Origin: Peribolospora baueri
Lineage: Eukaryota > Basidiomycota > Peribolosporomycetes > Peribolosporales > Peribolosporaceae
DNA: 64,000 nucleotides
Direction: 5' to 3'
Assembly: GCA_029717555.1 (NCBI GenBank)
Contig: JAMDHS010000004.1
Span: forward strand, 310,001 to 374,000
The position numbers and the translations under genes were made by a program. This document shows, piece after piece, positions 23,327-35,792 of this stretch. Below the pieces are notes generated by a model. It was not told the origin of the DNA, did no database searches, and saw only the letters and a list, made by a program, of their open reading frames with translations. Within the stretch, counting starts at the first letter, position 1, and each line of letters opens with the position of its first letter.

Positions 23327-26300
23327 TCAAAAGAACTGGCGTGATGGTGTCGAGACGTGGCCGGGGGAGACGGCTGGTCGAGCGGTGGGGGCCACGGTGG
23401 GGACGAGCTCAAAGACCTGTTGAAAGTCTTCGCTCACGTGGGCGCCGGTCGCGGTGGTCGTTTGAGTCCGCTGCCTCTTGACCGCGATGATGGCCGGTTC
23501 GTCGCCCGAGTCGCCAGTAAAATGGCCCTCGGAAAGGAACCGAATGTCGTTCCCGCGCACGACCTGGACGAGCACGCCGGTGCTGGCATGTCGAATCTCC
23601 ACAAAGTGAGCGTCGAAGGCGAACACGTACGGATGGGAGTACGCCACCGATTGCGGGGAGCCCTCCCATTCGATAACCTGATCGAGCTTGATAAACTCGC
23701 CGAGACGGTCGACATAGCACGCGAAAGCTGCGACAGAGTGTAAAATGGAGGGATGAGTCAGCCGAAAAAAAAAGCCTCCTGTGAACGACAAACACATTAC
23801 TCCTTTCACTTACAGTCGTAACACAATATGAAGTCGTTGTCGGCGCTCTTGAATTGGCCCAGGGGTTTGGCGGTCTCGATACGCTTGGCGATAGCGATGA
23901 CGCGTGGGTCGTCCTTCGCCGAGTGGACAAAGTCGGGGATGGTGCCGGGAATGAGCGTGTCCAGATTCATGATCTCGAAGCCACGCCCGCAGATTATGCA
24001 GAGCTTCGACTTCATGAACTGGATCGAGTACGTCTCGGACGGGATGAAGAAGTCCTTGATGACGAACGAAACGAGGCATAGACGCAAAGTCAGAGCGGCG
24101 TCAACTACAGACGAAATGGAAAGCGCTCGAAAGGGACGAGCGACGAGCAGCTCACCTTATACTTTCGGAACCATTCCGTCTTGTTCGACCCGCCAAACCT
24201 CAACCATCCATGGCCACCTCGCTCCGTGCTATCCCCCGTCCGGGCGACCGGCTCGAGCGCTCTGAAGACGCTCTCATTCGCCTTTCTCTTCATGTACACG
24301 AGCAGCGTTCGGTCCTTGACGGTACCGACGCGGAAGAGAAGGACATCTTTCTGGCCGCTCAGACGTTGTGGCGTCCTCGCTGACGGATCCATCTCAGCCG
24401 CTCCGGCGGAGGGCACGAGCGCCTCGAGGGCGTAGGCGAGGAGCACCCGGCCGCCAAGGACGACGAACATGCCGAAACGCTCCAAAACGGCGAGTTGAGT
24501 GACGAGCTTGACATGGAGGACTTTGCGGAAGGTGCGAGGGTCGTGACGCAAACCGATCCACACGCCATCCTCGCAGCCGATCGCAATCAGTCGTCGCCCG
24601 TCCGCAATAGCTGTAAACGAAGCCGATGGCCCACTCAGCACCTAAAGGTATTTCCATGAGCACCAACTCCATCCTATCAAACTCACTGAAAGGAACAGCA
24701 CAAGTCACTCGGCCGTGAAAGTCGCCACCGTGCGACATGGCCATGCCGTCGGCCCCATACGCCACGCTACGGAAGTGGGTCTCACTGACGGTCGCAAAGT
24801 CGAAAGACTGCATTGGGATAAGGAAGGCCAGCGCCGTCAGGGCAAAACATAGCTCTTGAGAAAGCGCGACGACGAATGGGGAAACCTGCGCCTACCTTGT
24901 TCGCCTCCTGTACCGTCGCCCGTAACTGTCGCGCCTCGCCCAACTTGGCCTTCCACCGATCGCGAGCCTTCTGTGACGGCGCGAACATGGTCAACGGTTC
25001 GTTCGGCCGACCGACGTGCGTGACAGTGAACGGGAAGACCGCGCGATCCTGTCCGCTACGGAAGTGGAGTCCGATCGATTTCGTCATGGGGGGAAGGCTG
25101 AAACCGCTGCATTCGAGGAGCTCGATGGGAACAGGCCGCTTGACGATATGATACCGCGTCGGACTTCCTGAACCTTCTCCCTTCTTGGGCTTGGTGAGAA
25201 CGACTGGGATAGAGAGGAGGCTGGCTATAAGCAAATGCCCGCCTTGGAGGTGAATGAAGGCGGCGAACTCACGGAAATTGTCGAACAAGATGGCGTAGAG
25301 GTCTGTCCAATCGAGTTCGAGCGTATCCGGTCTTCGACTCACATAATCCTCGTGGACGAGCTGGCGAGCGGGATTAAGGAGATCGAAATCCTACCAGCAG
25401 CACGCGTCGACACGCCAGATCAAAATGAGTTTGGGCCCAAGACGAAAAAATAAAATCGGAGGGACGGATAACAAGCATAACCACTCACCACTTTCGGTTT
25501 GCCCGGCCGCTGTATGATGGTCCGATGGAGGTCCATGAGCCGGACCTTATGCTCAGCCTCCTCCACGCCCACCTGCGCGAGCTTGCACTGGTCGTTGATG
25601 ATCTCAAGCGCTTGCTTGCATGATTCCACGTCCGCATTGGCATCGGCGGTCTTTTTGAGGATGGACTCGAGGTGGAGCCGGTACCTTGGCAGGCGGGCTG
25701 AGGGTCGGAACAGGAAGTCTGCCGCGGAATGACGGTGCGCCGCGGGATCTTTGCGACAAGCCTGAAAGAGAAATGAAGAAGGCGACCGACCGACGGGAAA
25801 TGGTCAGACATTCGCAGTGACGTATCCTCAGGCAAGCGAGCGACCAGGGCGATGACGACGGCTCACCTCGACAAACTCTCTGAACTTGGGGTTGTCCGCC
25901 ATCTCCTGCTTGATCTTGGCAACAGCGATTGGATAATGGCCCATGTTGTCCGTATACGCGTCCCCCCACTGGAGCGCGGCGTCGAGGATCAAATCGCCAA
26001 AGGTCTGGACGACCGGATTCTCCTCGCGCTGACGGACGTGCATGCGTTCGACAAGCCGACGGATGTGAAAAGTGAGGTCCTTGTAGTTGTAAAACACTTC
26101 CTCAATGAATTGGGGCAGTCTTGAGTGCGGGATTGGAGGCGGTTGTTGCGTTTGCAGGCCGCCGATGAACAGCTATTAAAGAGAAAACGACGCGACATTA
26201 AGAGCATCAGCTTAACTTGGTCGGCGTGCACGTGCACGAACGGGGAAAAGGAAGCTCACCGTCTCATACAGCTCCAAGTCTGCCAGCAGCTGCTCCTCCT

Positions 26301-29033
26301 TCTGGACCGTCTCGTGGATGGCTGCGAAAAATGAACGAGGACGCCATGAAAGTCAGACGCGACTGGCGGAAAAGAACGCCGCGGCGTTGACCTTCGACGA
26401 GCACCCACCATTTTGTCGCTCGACCTCCTTCGGAGGCAACGATTTTATCACCTCGGGTGGTACGAGCTCTGCCCACGCCTTCTGAACCTGAAAAGAAAGA
26501 ACGGGAGGGAGGACGATCAGTCGTGCGAACTAAAAAGCGCGATGGAGAAGGGGCGAGACGGCTGTGCGAGCTCGAGATAAAAGAATACTCACAGTACTGT
26601 CCTGGCCGGACAGGCCGGACAGTCCCGACGAGACAGAGCCGACGCTCCTATGTCGACGAAGGGGAGTCTAGAATCGTCAGGGGAAAGGAGAAGTAGAGAG
26701 GGGAGAGGGAAGACGCGGCGGAACCGATCGGAACCAAGAAAAGCAAAGCGTCAGTGCCCGACGCAGCGCCACGGCATCACAGGAAGCTTGACGATACCAC
26801 GCACCTTGTGAGGACACTGATGAGAATAACAAGCGCCCACTTGCTCATCCTTGCCGCACGTGGGGGAGTAGCACTCGGTGAGGGCGACAAACACGCCAGT
26901 GGGCAGTTCCTCCTGCTCGAGAATGAGCGTCTTCCTCTTGGCACTCCGTCCCTTTCTCCGCTGGGCTTCCTCGACGCCGCCCTCGGACTCGTACACGTCG
27001 GAAAAGGGGTCCTGCTGACTCGCCGCGCCGACCAAGCTGCGCACCGAGTCCTCGAGGAACTGATACACCTCCTCCACGCCGTCCTTGAGCGTTCCATGGC
27101 CCCAGTCGACCTCATGGAAGAAAAGCTGGGACTGCAAGCTCCGAGCGACCTGCAGAGCCGTCCTTCTGTCCCTGTGGAACAAGGGCGGAAGGAGCGCCTG
27201 CACAGTCGACACGACATCCTTGCCCGTGAACGAATCGGGGTAAGAAATGCTGCCCTTGATCTGCGCCCCTCGCGGGACGTGATCTTTGAGCAGCATGGCG
27301 ACGTTGGAGAGGAGTGCAAAATGGACAAACTCGAGGTTCTCGCTCAGCGAGACTCCCAAGCTCGCCCTGTTGCCGTGTCTGGTCGCAAGAGGTGTGAGGC
27401 GGTACGAAGTCGAGCGCATCGGTCCGAGTCCGTCTTCAGCCCGTACACCGCCGACGCCGTTGTCGCGCGGGAAAGACTCTTGTTGCTGAGCGATGAGAGA
27501 GGTGGTGATGACGGGCGGGGGCGAAGCGGGCGTGGAAGAAGCCCCGCTCCCGTGAGACGACTGGCCGGCCGAGCTGTTTCCTCGCTTGAAATTGCCAGGG
27601 CCGCCGAACTGGAGCCGGCGTAGGGTCTCATCCCTCTCATCCTTCGACGGCAACGGCGGTACGACGAACGAAGCCGATACGGAGTGAGACGCAGACCGTA
27701 CGTCGCTAGACGCTCGCTGCCGGTGGTGATCGCCCAACTCCGAGGCGAACCCGCTGGCAGTGGCTCCCGGACGAGCGTAAGCGTCCGCGCTCGACCTCGC
27801 TTGCAAGTTACTCATGCTTGGATAGAAGGACAAAGCGGACGACGTCGAAGCGGCCGATACATGCGCCGGTCGCACCTCGGTTCGGAACCCGCGACGGTCC
27901 ATATCGAGACCGTTGGCGGCCGAAGCGGCTCGGTGGATGCCTGGCTTCGCATAAGGGTCGGTGGCGCCAGCGGAGTTGGAAGGGCTGTCATTCGGGGCAC
28001 TAGAAATGCCCGTTCGTCCGTTCATGGCAGAACCGTGGTAGGGACGACGTGGTTCTTGAGATGCTGGCGCCGGAATGCCGCCATACGTATCTGGGGCGGA
28101 TGATACGGACAGCGGAGGCGACCAGGGCGGACCTGGGTAGGCCAACGGAGTGGTGGCTTGAGATAGCGACGTGACATGTTGTGCGACCGTCGGCGTCGCA
28201 GGTGCCGATTGGAAATAGTCGTCGCCACCACCACCGCCGCCGCCGCCTTCTTGGTACGAGGACTCGCGGTATCTCCCAGACAATTCGTAAGGCGGGGAAG
28301 GATAGGTGGACGAGGAATGGGAAGGGTCAGGCGGAGACTGGATGAACTCGACATCGTCGGTCGGTCTGTACGGCCGCGGCTCAGGCATCTTCATCGGAGC
28401 GTCGTCGGCCACGGCGGAGGAGAAGGCGGGGGTGAGGAGAAGAGCTTGGGCATCAAAAACGGAAGACCGATGGTCGGGAGAGGGGACGTTGGGCAGAGAT
28501 GGGAGGGGGCGTGAGGCTCTCCGCATGGGTCGGGCCGAATGGTCTGAGGAAGGGCCAGAGGCGAGGAGGTCAGGCTGGGAGGATGAAGAGTCAGAGGAGC
28601 GTGGCCACGAGGGGTCGTCGACGAGGCGAGGGGCGCCACGATGGAGATTGGACAAGCGCCTGAGGCCTCCGGCGTCGTCAACCGCAGAGGTGGAGCGACT
28701 GTGTATCCCTTTTTCCGCGTAGAGGGAGATGATGCCGCTGGAGATGGAACTCCTGGCGGAGTCGTTTGGATCGAGGGTGGAGACGGACAAGCTGGAGGGC
28801 AGGTTAGGGACAAGGAAGGAGGAGGAGGGCGTATCGCTCCGAGGCTGTTCCACTGGGGAAGAGGAGGAGGAGAAATCCAACGACTCCATCGTTCTATCGA
28901 GCTCGGAGAAGAGATCGTCCATGCGAGTGTGTGGTGGGAGGCGGGGAGCGCGGTCCATGGGCGTGTCGTCCTGGGAGTGCGCCGGCCGGTGGTCGTACGC
29001 GGCGGGCTTGGGAGGCACTCTCGGGGCGGCCAT
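23327..29033 (-). CDS. ROM2: Rom1/Rom2-type Rho1 guanine-nucleotide exchange factor
   Basis: Twelve exons keep frame: 29033-26805, 26667-26593, 26487-26409, 26321-26260, 26172-25867, 25761-25489, 25390-25273, 25224-24896, 24807-24687, 24610-24156, 24054-23814, 23727-23327 (1562 residues). A disordered, Ser-rich N-terminal half is followed by a DEP domain (about 575-685, KGSISYPDSFTGKDVVSTVQ). Next are the RhoGEF (DH) domain (WAELVPPEVIKSLPPKEVERQ to LPRYRLHLESILKKT), a PH domain (about 1075-1190) and a C-terminal CNH domain (GCEDGVWIGLR ... DFILCYD ... FAFDAHFVEIR). In yeasts such proteins load GTP on Rho1 and feed the cell-wall integrity pathway and actin polarity. The long plus-strand frame over the first exon is a shadow. 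The symbol is given by domain order. Confidence 0.93.
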
Positions 29034-29342
29034 GGCGAGAGAGCGAAGGAGAAAGCCAAGACTGGGGATCTCGCGCTGCGCTGGTCCGGCCCCGAGTGAT
29101 GGTTAGGGGTCGGGGGGTTTGGTCGTCGTCGACGATCACATATATATCGTTCACTCGCTTACGACTCGACGATGGCACCGGCCCCGGCAGAGGCGTAACC
29201 CTAACTCGGCCTCGCTTGTGCCACCCTCGCACCGAGGTCCGCGGCAGAGACGCCGGAGAGGCGGAGCTCGCCCAGGAACTCGGGAGAGACAGAGCAAGAC
29301 AGAGACAGAGCGAGACAGACAAACAGATAAACGAAGACCATC
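29034..29342. promoter_or_regulatory. Divergent promoter, ROM2 / short-chain dehydrogenase
   Basis: This 309 bp stretch separates two outward-pointing start codons. It contains an AT-rich tatatatat stretch at about 29141-29149, unusual for this GC-rich window and a possible TATA-like element for the dehydrogenase. It also has a ga/ca-rich purine stretch just upstream of the + strand ATG (29287-29340). Confidence 0.45.
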
Positions 29343-31119
29343 ATGGACTTTGGTCTCAGCGACGTACACGTCCTCGTCACCGGCGCCAGCGGCGGTATCG
29401 GCGCCGAGACGGCCAAGCTCTTCACTGGTGAGCCTGTCTTGCAAGTCAACCGCCCAGACGCGTTACGGGATTCCGGACCGACGAGAGAGCTTGCATAGGC
29501 ACGTCGTGCGATGACGACGACGACGACGATGAACGGAGAAGTGATCTGGCTGACCAGGCCCGGTCAATCAGGTGGCTCCGCGTCCGGTGGGTGGCTCTCG
29601 TGCTGAACCCAGACTCTCTCTCCTCCAACATCCACTCCCCAGACCTTGGTTCCCTGGTGACGGCGCACTACAATTCCAAGCGTCCTCCGGCGCCCAACTC
29701 CTCGTCGTCCGAATCGGCCGCCGCCGGCGCTCCTGCCGCAAACAAAACCTTTACCGTCCAAGCTGACGTGAGGTCGGAGGATGCGGTGGAGCGCATGTTC
29801 GAAGACGCGGAGGCTCATTTCGGAGGCAAGGCAGTGCAAGTGCTCGTGGTAAAGTGAGTGAGCGGAGAGCGGGTTTGTGGCGGGCTTCGGCAGGTCGTCT
29901 CGGCGCTCATCGTGCGGCCCGCTCGTTTGCTTGTCGTCCTCCCGCGCACAGCCACGGCATCTCCGGCATGGACTATGTCCCGCTCCATGAGATGACCACC
30001 GAGCAATGGGAACGCACGCTCAGCGTAAACCTCACCGGTCAGTCTCCCCGATGCTCACCGTCCACGGCAAAGATCGACGGTGTTGAATAACCCATCTCGT
30101 CACTACCCTCCCCCCAATTTTTCACGTTGCGCTTTCAACCCTGACGACGATGACCCGCAATAGGCGTCTTCTTCGTCATCCGCGCTTTCCTTCGGCGGAT
30201 CGAGGTGGCGAAACAGGATGGCAAATGGACGGACGATGAGCTGGACAAGGTCGCCATCGTCCTCGTCGGCAGCACGGCTGGAAAGTTCGGAGAGGCCGGG
30301 AATGCCGGTGAGTTAGGGGGGGGGGGATGGACGTACGCATGTTCCGACAAGTCTGTCTGCACTCTCGTTCGGTGACCGCTAAATTCGACTCCATGCCTTT
30401 GGCGCGCCGATTCGCTTCGTCACCTTCTCAGACTACTCTTCCTCCAAGGTGCGTGTCGAGCTGCTTCGTCCGTCTTGCCCTTCTTGCCACGCAACGACTC
30501 CCCCTGACGCCGTCGATCGCTTTCCCCTCGACAGGCCGCGATGATGTACGGCCTGCTTCCCTCGCTCAAAAACGAGATCGTGTCCGTCGCGCCAAAAGGC
30601 AGGGTCAACTGCGTCGCTCCCAGCTGGGTGAGCCCTTCCAATCGACCTTGGAATGGGACGTAGCTGGGCGCCTCGGCTGACGTTTGTGTCGTTCCCCCTG
30701 CTTTACAGGTCCTCACGCCGATGGCGGCCAAGGTGGTCGAAGATCCGGAGGTGTTCTCCCGGGCCATCGCGACGTGAGTGATGACCCCCATCCGACCGAC
30801 TGACCGACCAACCAATCAACCAAACAAACATATTTTCTCTTTCTGACATCGACACGTCGATTTCCCTTTTCTTTCTGTCACACGCTTGGTGGTGGTCCGT
30901 CTTGCTCGCAGCCGACCTCTAAAATCGCTAGCAACGCCCCGCGACGTAGCAAACCAAATCGCCGTGCTCGCCTCATCGAGCCTGAGCGGGCACGTGACGG
31001 GCGAAAAGGTCTTTGTCTCCGGAGGCATGGAGGGGAGGCTCCTGTGCCCTCCGGACACGCTCGCGCCGCCTGGCAAGGGAGCGGCTGCTGCCGAGTCGTA
31101 CAGCAATTTGTATTTGTAG
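29343..31119 (+). CDS. Short-chain dehydrogenase/reductase
   Basis: Eight exons, 29343-29427, 29643-29853, 29952-30037, 30164-30307, 30432-30448, 30535-30627, 30709-30773 and 30912-31119, give 302 residues. The classical SDR signature is complete: TGASGGIG cofactor loop (residues 13-20), NHG, VGSTAGKFG with the catalytic Ser, and YSSSK with the Tyr/Lys pair, followed by VNCVAPSWVLTPMA. It is therefore an NAD(P)-dependent oxidoreductase of a hydroxyl or keto group; the substrate is unknown. Exon 5 is only 17 nt and encodes DYSSSK, the active-site Tyr and Lys. The gene points toward the FucP-type transporter, 3' end to 3' end. Confidence 0.9.
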
Positions 31120-31366
31120 GGCGGGCGGGCGAGGGTTGGTTGGTTGGTCTATCTGGTTGGAAGGGGGAAAATCATGATGACGGACGGACGCGGACAGACA
31201 CAGAGACACACAGACAGAGAGGATGACGGGACGAGGGGTTCGTGTTCGGAGATGACATTCGATTTCATTCAGAGTACGAACGAACATTGGAGCATCGAAA
31301 AAAACTCGATTGGACGGGAGGGAGGCGGGTTTAAGTCTCAGGGGAGCGAAGACGAGCGAGCACGAC
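31120..31366. other. Convergent 3' region, dehydrogenase / transporter
   Basis: This 247 bp stretch lies between two converging stop codons. It has a ggttggttggtctatctggttgg motif just after the + gene and acagacacag/gagac repeats at 31190-31220. No coding region is supported. Confidence 0.35.
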
Positions 31367-34300
31367 TCAAGCATGCTCCCGCTGGTCGATTTCGTAGCCG
31401 AGCTTGTCGTCCCCCTTGGCCGGTCCCGCTCCATCGCCCTCGCCCTCGACATCGACATCGACATTGTGCCGACGACGAGCGACGTCGGTGAGCGTTGGCG
31501 CGACGACTTCCTCGATGATCTCCTCGTTCTCTGGGTTGCGCCATTGCCAGCGGCCGAGGTTGATGGACTGGTTGACGTGCATGCCCAGGCCATCTTGCGT
31601 CGGGGAGGCAGGCAGGCCGTCGGAGGAGCGTGAGAGACGGTCGGGACAGCACTTGGGTGGGAGACAAGCCGAGGATATACGAAACAATCCCACTCACAAA
31701 GGGCGACGAAAATATATCCGGCCATGGCCACTGACGCCGAGAAGGCACGCGCGGCGATAGGTCAGCCTGAGTCGAACGCGCAGAGGAGGGAGAGTGCGAT
31801 CGATGATGGAGCTCACCGAGGTAAGAGATCTGCGTCGTTTTAGCGTCCGCCAGCGTCGCTTGGATGGACGGATAGGCGGCTCCGCCGCTGACCCCCATGG
31901 CGAGGAGGGCCGAGCCCAGTTTCCTAAACACGGCCGAATCGAATCGAGTCGCGACGCGACGCGACGCAATATCGTTCAGCTGGAGCCGACGACGCGAAGA
32001 AAAGCGGCGCAAACGACGACTCACTGGTAGGAACCGAGGTTTGCCGTCGCGAGCGAGAAGATGACGGGATAGCTATAGTCGAGCCAATCCAGGCGCGAAA
32101 GACCGTCAGTCAACCTCGACACCGACCAAGCCAACTCATCTTGAACACCCGAGACGACCTGCCAGACTCACCAGATCGACTCAAAGAAGAAAACGATGAA
32201 CAAGCACACGATACCGCCGACACCGTGGATGAGGGCTGTGCAGATGCAAAAGATGGCGCACATCTGCGAGGACGGACGGCGAGCGGAGTGCACGAAGCCG
32301 GGAGGTGGGGTGTGGGGGGAGTAGAAGCGGCGAGTGAGAACGAGCGGTATGGGAAGAACGGCGTCCCGTCTCGAGTGCTGGTCTGGCCGACTCACCGTGC
32401 CATAGATGAACAGCATCAAGGCGGGGTCGATCTTGCCAAGCACGGGAGTGCTCAGGAACCTGTGCCAGACAAGAATCGACCGAACGAGCGAAGTCAATAT
32501 CACCTAGCACACGGGACGCGGCGGCTTTCTTTTTCGTACGAAAGGAAGGGACCGCGTCTGGCTACCGGAGAGGGCTCTACCCACCTTCCAATGGTAAAGG
32601 CAGCCTGGCAAGCCGAATAAAGATTAGCGGCGGCCTGAGAGGAGATGGGATCGCCGGGTTGCTCGGTGACTGTCGGGTGGGAGGAGTCACAAAAAAATAG
32701 AAAAAAAAAAAGAAAAAAAAAAGTCAGTCAAGTCAAGACGATCCTTCGCCCGCTCTACCGGTGAGAAAGCGGGATGCGACAGCCAGACGGTCCCTCTCAC
32801 AATAGTTGATGGCCAAGCTGGCGACGGCGACCTGGGCGCCGACGTCTAAGGAACGAGTGTAACGCGACGGGCCGGCGAAGCAAGCAAACAAGGCGGAGTC
32901 AGCGGGACCCGCGACAAGGGCAGCCACAAAACCAACCACAACCACACGCTCGGCGCGGCGCGGGCTCTCGCTCACACAACCACTCGGCACCGAAGCCAAG
33001 GATGGTGTGCCACCTAAGCGGGTGCGACGGAAAGAAGAAGGGCAGGAGAGACAACGAAGACGGATGTCAGCGATGAGACGGCACATGCGGTCCTCGACGC
33101 CACGAGGGCCGGCCCAGACTCACTGCTTGAAAAAGCTACCCTTGATGTGCGCTTCTAGCTCTTCCGTGACCTGTTGCCTGACCTCGGGAAGAGGACATAA
33201 CCTGGAGGCGAGACCCACGTCGGCCGGCGCCGAACACCTCGGTCAGTTTAAGGCCGCCGACGCCGCGAGAGAGCACTTGCTTGGATAGCGCTTAAGACAG
33301 CAGCGCGTGTCGTCTGGAAGGAGGGACTCACGCGAAGAGGACATTGACGAGCACGCCGAGGCAGGCGACGGCAAGGTAGACGTACTGCACGGTATGCAGC
33401 GAGTACTGGTTCGCGCCGCTGTTACCATGGGCGGACAACAGGGCTTGAGCGGGTGTCCCTGTCCTATCCGACAGACTTAAGAAGGCAACACGACTGACTC
33501 ACTTGAAGAAGGCGTGCGAGGCGATGAGCGGGCCAATCACAGTGGCGACACCGTTGAAGGACTGGGAGAAGGTTAGGCGGAAGGAGGCGTAACGAGGGGT
33601 ACCGATGACGATGATATAGCCTGCGGCGTCAGAGAAGACGGTCCGGTTCAGTCGTCGACGTGAGCGTCATAGCTATGCATGCGCGTTGCCTCGGCGCCCG
33701 ACGTTAGTTGGGAAAGACATGTCTGGACGATACGCACTGTTGGCTGCGACCTCGAGGGCGCTGAGCCCGCATGCGGTGACGAACGCTGTGGACGAGTCGA
33801 GCCAGTAAGCATCATCCTACTTCTCGGGTGGAGGGGTGTCCATTACGAAACCTGTAGAGCCGTGCACTGACTGCAAACCAGGAAGCCAGGGTAACTCGCA
33901 TACTTGGCGCAGGGCCAGAAGAGGATGGCGCCGAGGGAGTAGAGGGTCAAGCTGGATGACCGGAGCGAGGGTCGCAAAGTCAGAGGGGGCGACCGAGGAC
34001 GGGTGGAAGGAACGCATTGCGGTGGGAGAGCGCGCTCACCCCATGTGAATGCCCTTTTTGTAGCCGAACCGGCGCATGATCATACCGGCGAACGGAGAGA
34101 AGACCTACAGGAAGGAGCGGGCGCAGGCGCCGTCAGTGACGAGGAGCAGACGGAGTGGGCGGGTGGGAGGGATGATGAGCTCACGAAGTACGATCCGAAG
34201 TAGGCTGAAGGAGAGGTGATGCGAACGCGGGGAAGCAAGTCAGCTCTGTCGCGCGGCCGAACCTCTTCACTGGCGGCCGAAGGGGGGCATGACCGGAAAG

Positions 34301-34800
34301 CGGCTCACCCGCCTGAAGGCCGGTGGATTGAGCTTTGGAGATATGGAAAACCGTCTGGAAGTGCTTGTTCAAGCTGTCGAGCAGACCCTGTAGAGAGGCG
34401 AAAGAGGGTACGTTCAGGCCGTGAGACAGGACGGGTAGCGGGGTCAAGAAATGGATGGACACGAAGAGTCGCTCACGTAGGCGAAGCTGTTTGAAGGGAA
34501 TCGGGAAAAGGCGATGAGGGCGTATGGCGGCGTGAGCTCGAGCTCACTCCTCCTTCTGCGGCGGCCACTGAGAGGGTGAATGTGTCTGCGCCACTTACCC
34601 CCAGATCTGGAGTTACCGATGCAGCAGCGCGATGCGATGCGATTCGAATTAGCGTTCCTCTCTAGGGCGCGGGCGCAAGACGGCGATAATGGAGAGCTCA
34701 CAAAGAACAGGGAAGTGACGAGCGAATAGGCGAAGAGGAAGTGCCTCCTGGAGAGCTGAGCGCCGGTGACGGAATTGAGATTGCCCTTGCCGTCGCTCAT
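31367..34800 (-). CDS. FucP-type major facilitator sugar transporter
   Basis: The start is ATG 34800 (MSDGKGNLNSVTGAQLSRRH). The first exons are 34800-34702, 34606-34599 (8 nt), 34486-34477 (10 nt), 34387-34309, 34204-34185 (20 nt) and 34104-34040. About ten more follow, the last being 31593-31367. Splicing the two tiny exons yields LFFIWGFAYGLLDSLNKHF, the hallmark first helix of the L-fucose/proton symporter branch. Then come STGLQAAYFGSYF, FAGMIMRRFGYKKGIHMG and, late, LGSALLAMGVSGGAAYPSI. The end is a hydrophilic cytosolic tail (GRWQWRNPENEEIIEE). FucP proteins are 12-helix proton-coupled importers of fucose, glucose or related sugars in the plasma membrane; the substrate is not predictable here. 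The middle exons were only checked by protein continuity, so their exact edges are less sure. Confidence 0.88.
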
Positions 34801-35792
34801 GATGGATGGCGGTACGTGAGCTGTGGTGACGTTCGTTCAGAGTCGTGCGGCGAAGGTGTCCGTGGTCTGCCGTTCGTTTCGTCTCGCGTGCAAGCGGGAG
34901 ACAGAAGGGCGAACGTGAGCAGAGGGGAGAGAGTGGCGGGGGCGGGCGAGAAAGAGAGCGAGGAAGGGGGAAGGCGTAGAGGGGAGGAGGAGGATGTTGG
35001 GGCGCGGAGGAGGAGAGAAGGGAAGCGAGGGCGTGGCGAAGAAGAAGCAGAAGTAGGCGAGTATATGCGGTCCATCCATCGTCTATCCATCTCTTCTTGT
35101 CTGTCCGTCTCGTCGTCGTCCCACCCTCGCACGAAAGGCCGGTCGATCGACTAGGCACGATGACGCGTCATACGGGGCGCCCTCGCGGCGTCGAACGAAT
35201 AAAGACGCTCAGCGATGCTCGGTCTCTCTCTCTGTGTGTGTGTGTGTGTGCCTGCGTGTCTGGACTCAGCATGGTCCAGCGGAACATCGGACCGGACCGA
35301 GGGAGTCGTTCGTCGTGCCAGCTGAGCCGTCGCCGTCGCACGTGTCGGGAAACCTGGAGAGGAGAGAAGAGGATGAGGGACGAACAGAGAGGGAGGGGGC
35401 AACGGGCGAGGCGACAGCGACAGCGCCAATGCGACGGAGAGATTGCCGACGGACGCGAAAGAGGAAAAGGGGAAAAAACAAAGGCAAGACGATACGATAC
35501 GATACGACACATGACAAAACAAGGAAAGCGGAAAGGAGCCGCCGGCGAACGCGGGGAAACGCGCGGGCCAATGCGGGGCACCACACTCAGTCCAGCTCAC
35601 TCGGCCAAGCCAACGCCGGCGCTCATTTCACCGGACCGAGTCGATGGGACCCGCAGCGAACGTCATCTCGACCAGCCAACGTCCGTTCGCGCAGCACGTC
35701 ACGACGACGCCCGCAGCGTCCCCGTAGGTGGCCATGATATGATGTACTTTACACGCATCACAATCGCAATCACGACCCGGAGCCAACCTCGC
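34801..35792. other. Intergenic, transporter promoter side
   Basis: This 992 bp stretch lies between the transporter start and the 3' end of the KARI-like gene, both on the minus strand. It is purine-rich (aggagg/gagag) near 34900-35050 and has a (tg)9 microsatellite at 35233-35250 and a (gatac)n run near 35490-35505. No coding region is supported. Confidence 0.5.

Noticed and set aside
26754-27623. 289-residue plus-strand frame
   Set aside because: It is fully antisense to the first exon of the RhoGEF, including the DEP domain; a GC-rich shadow frame.
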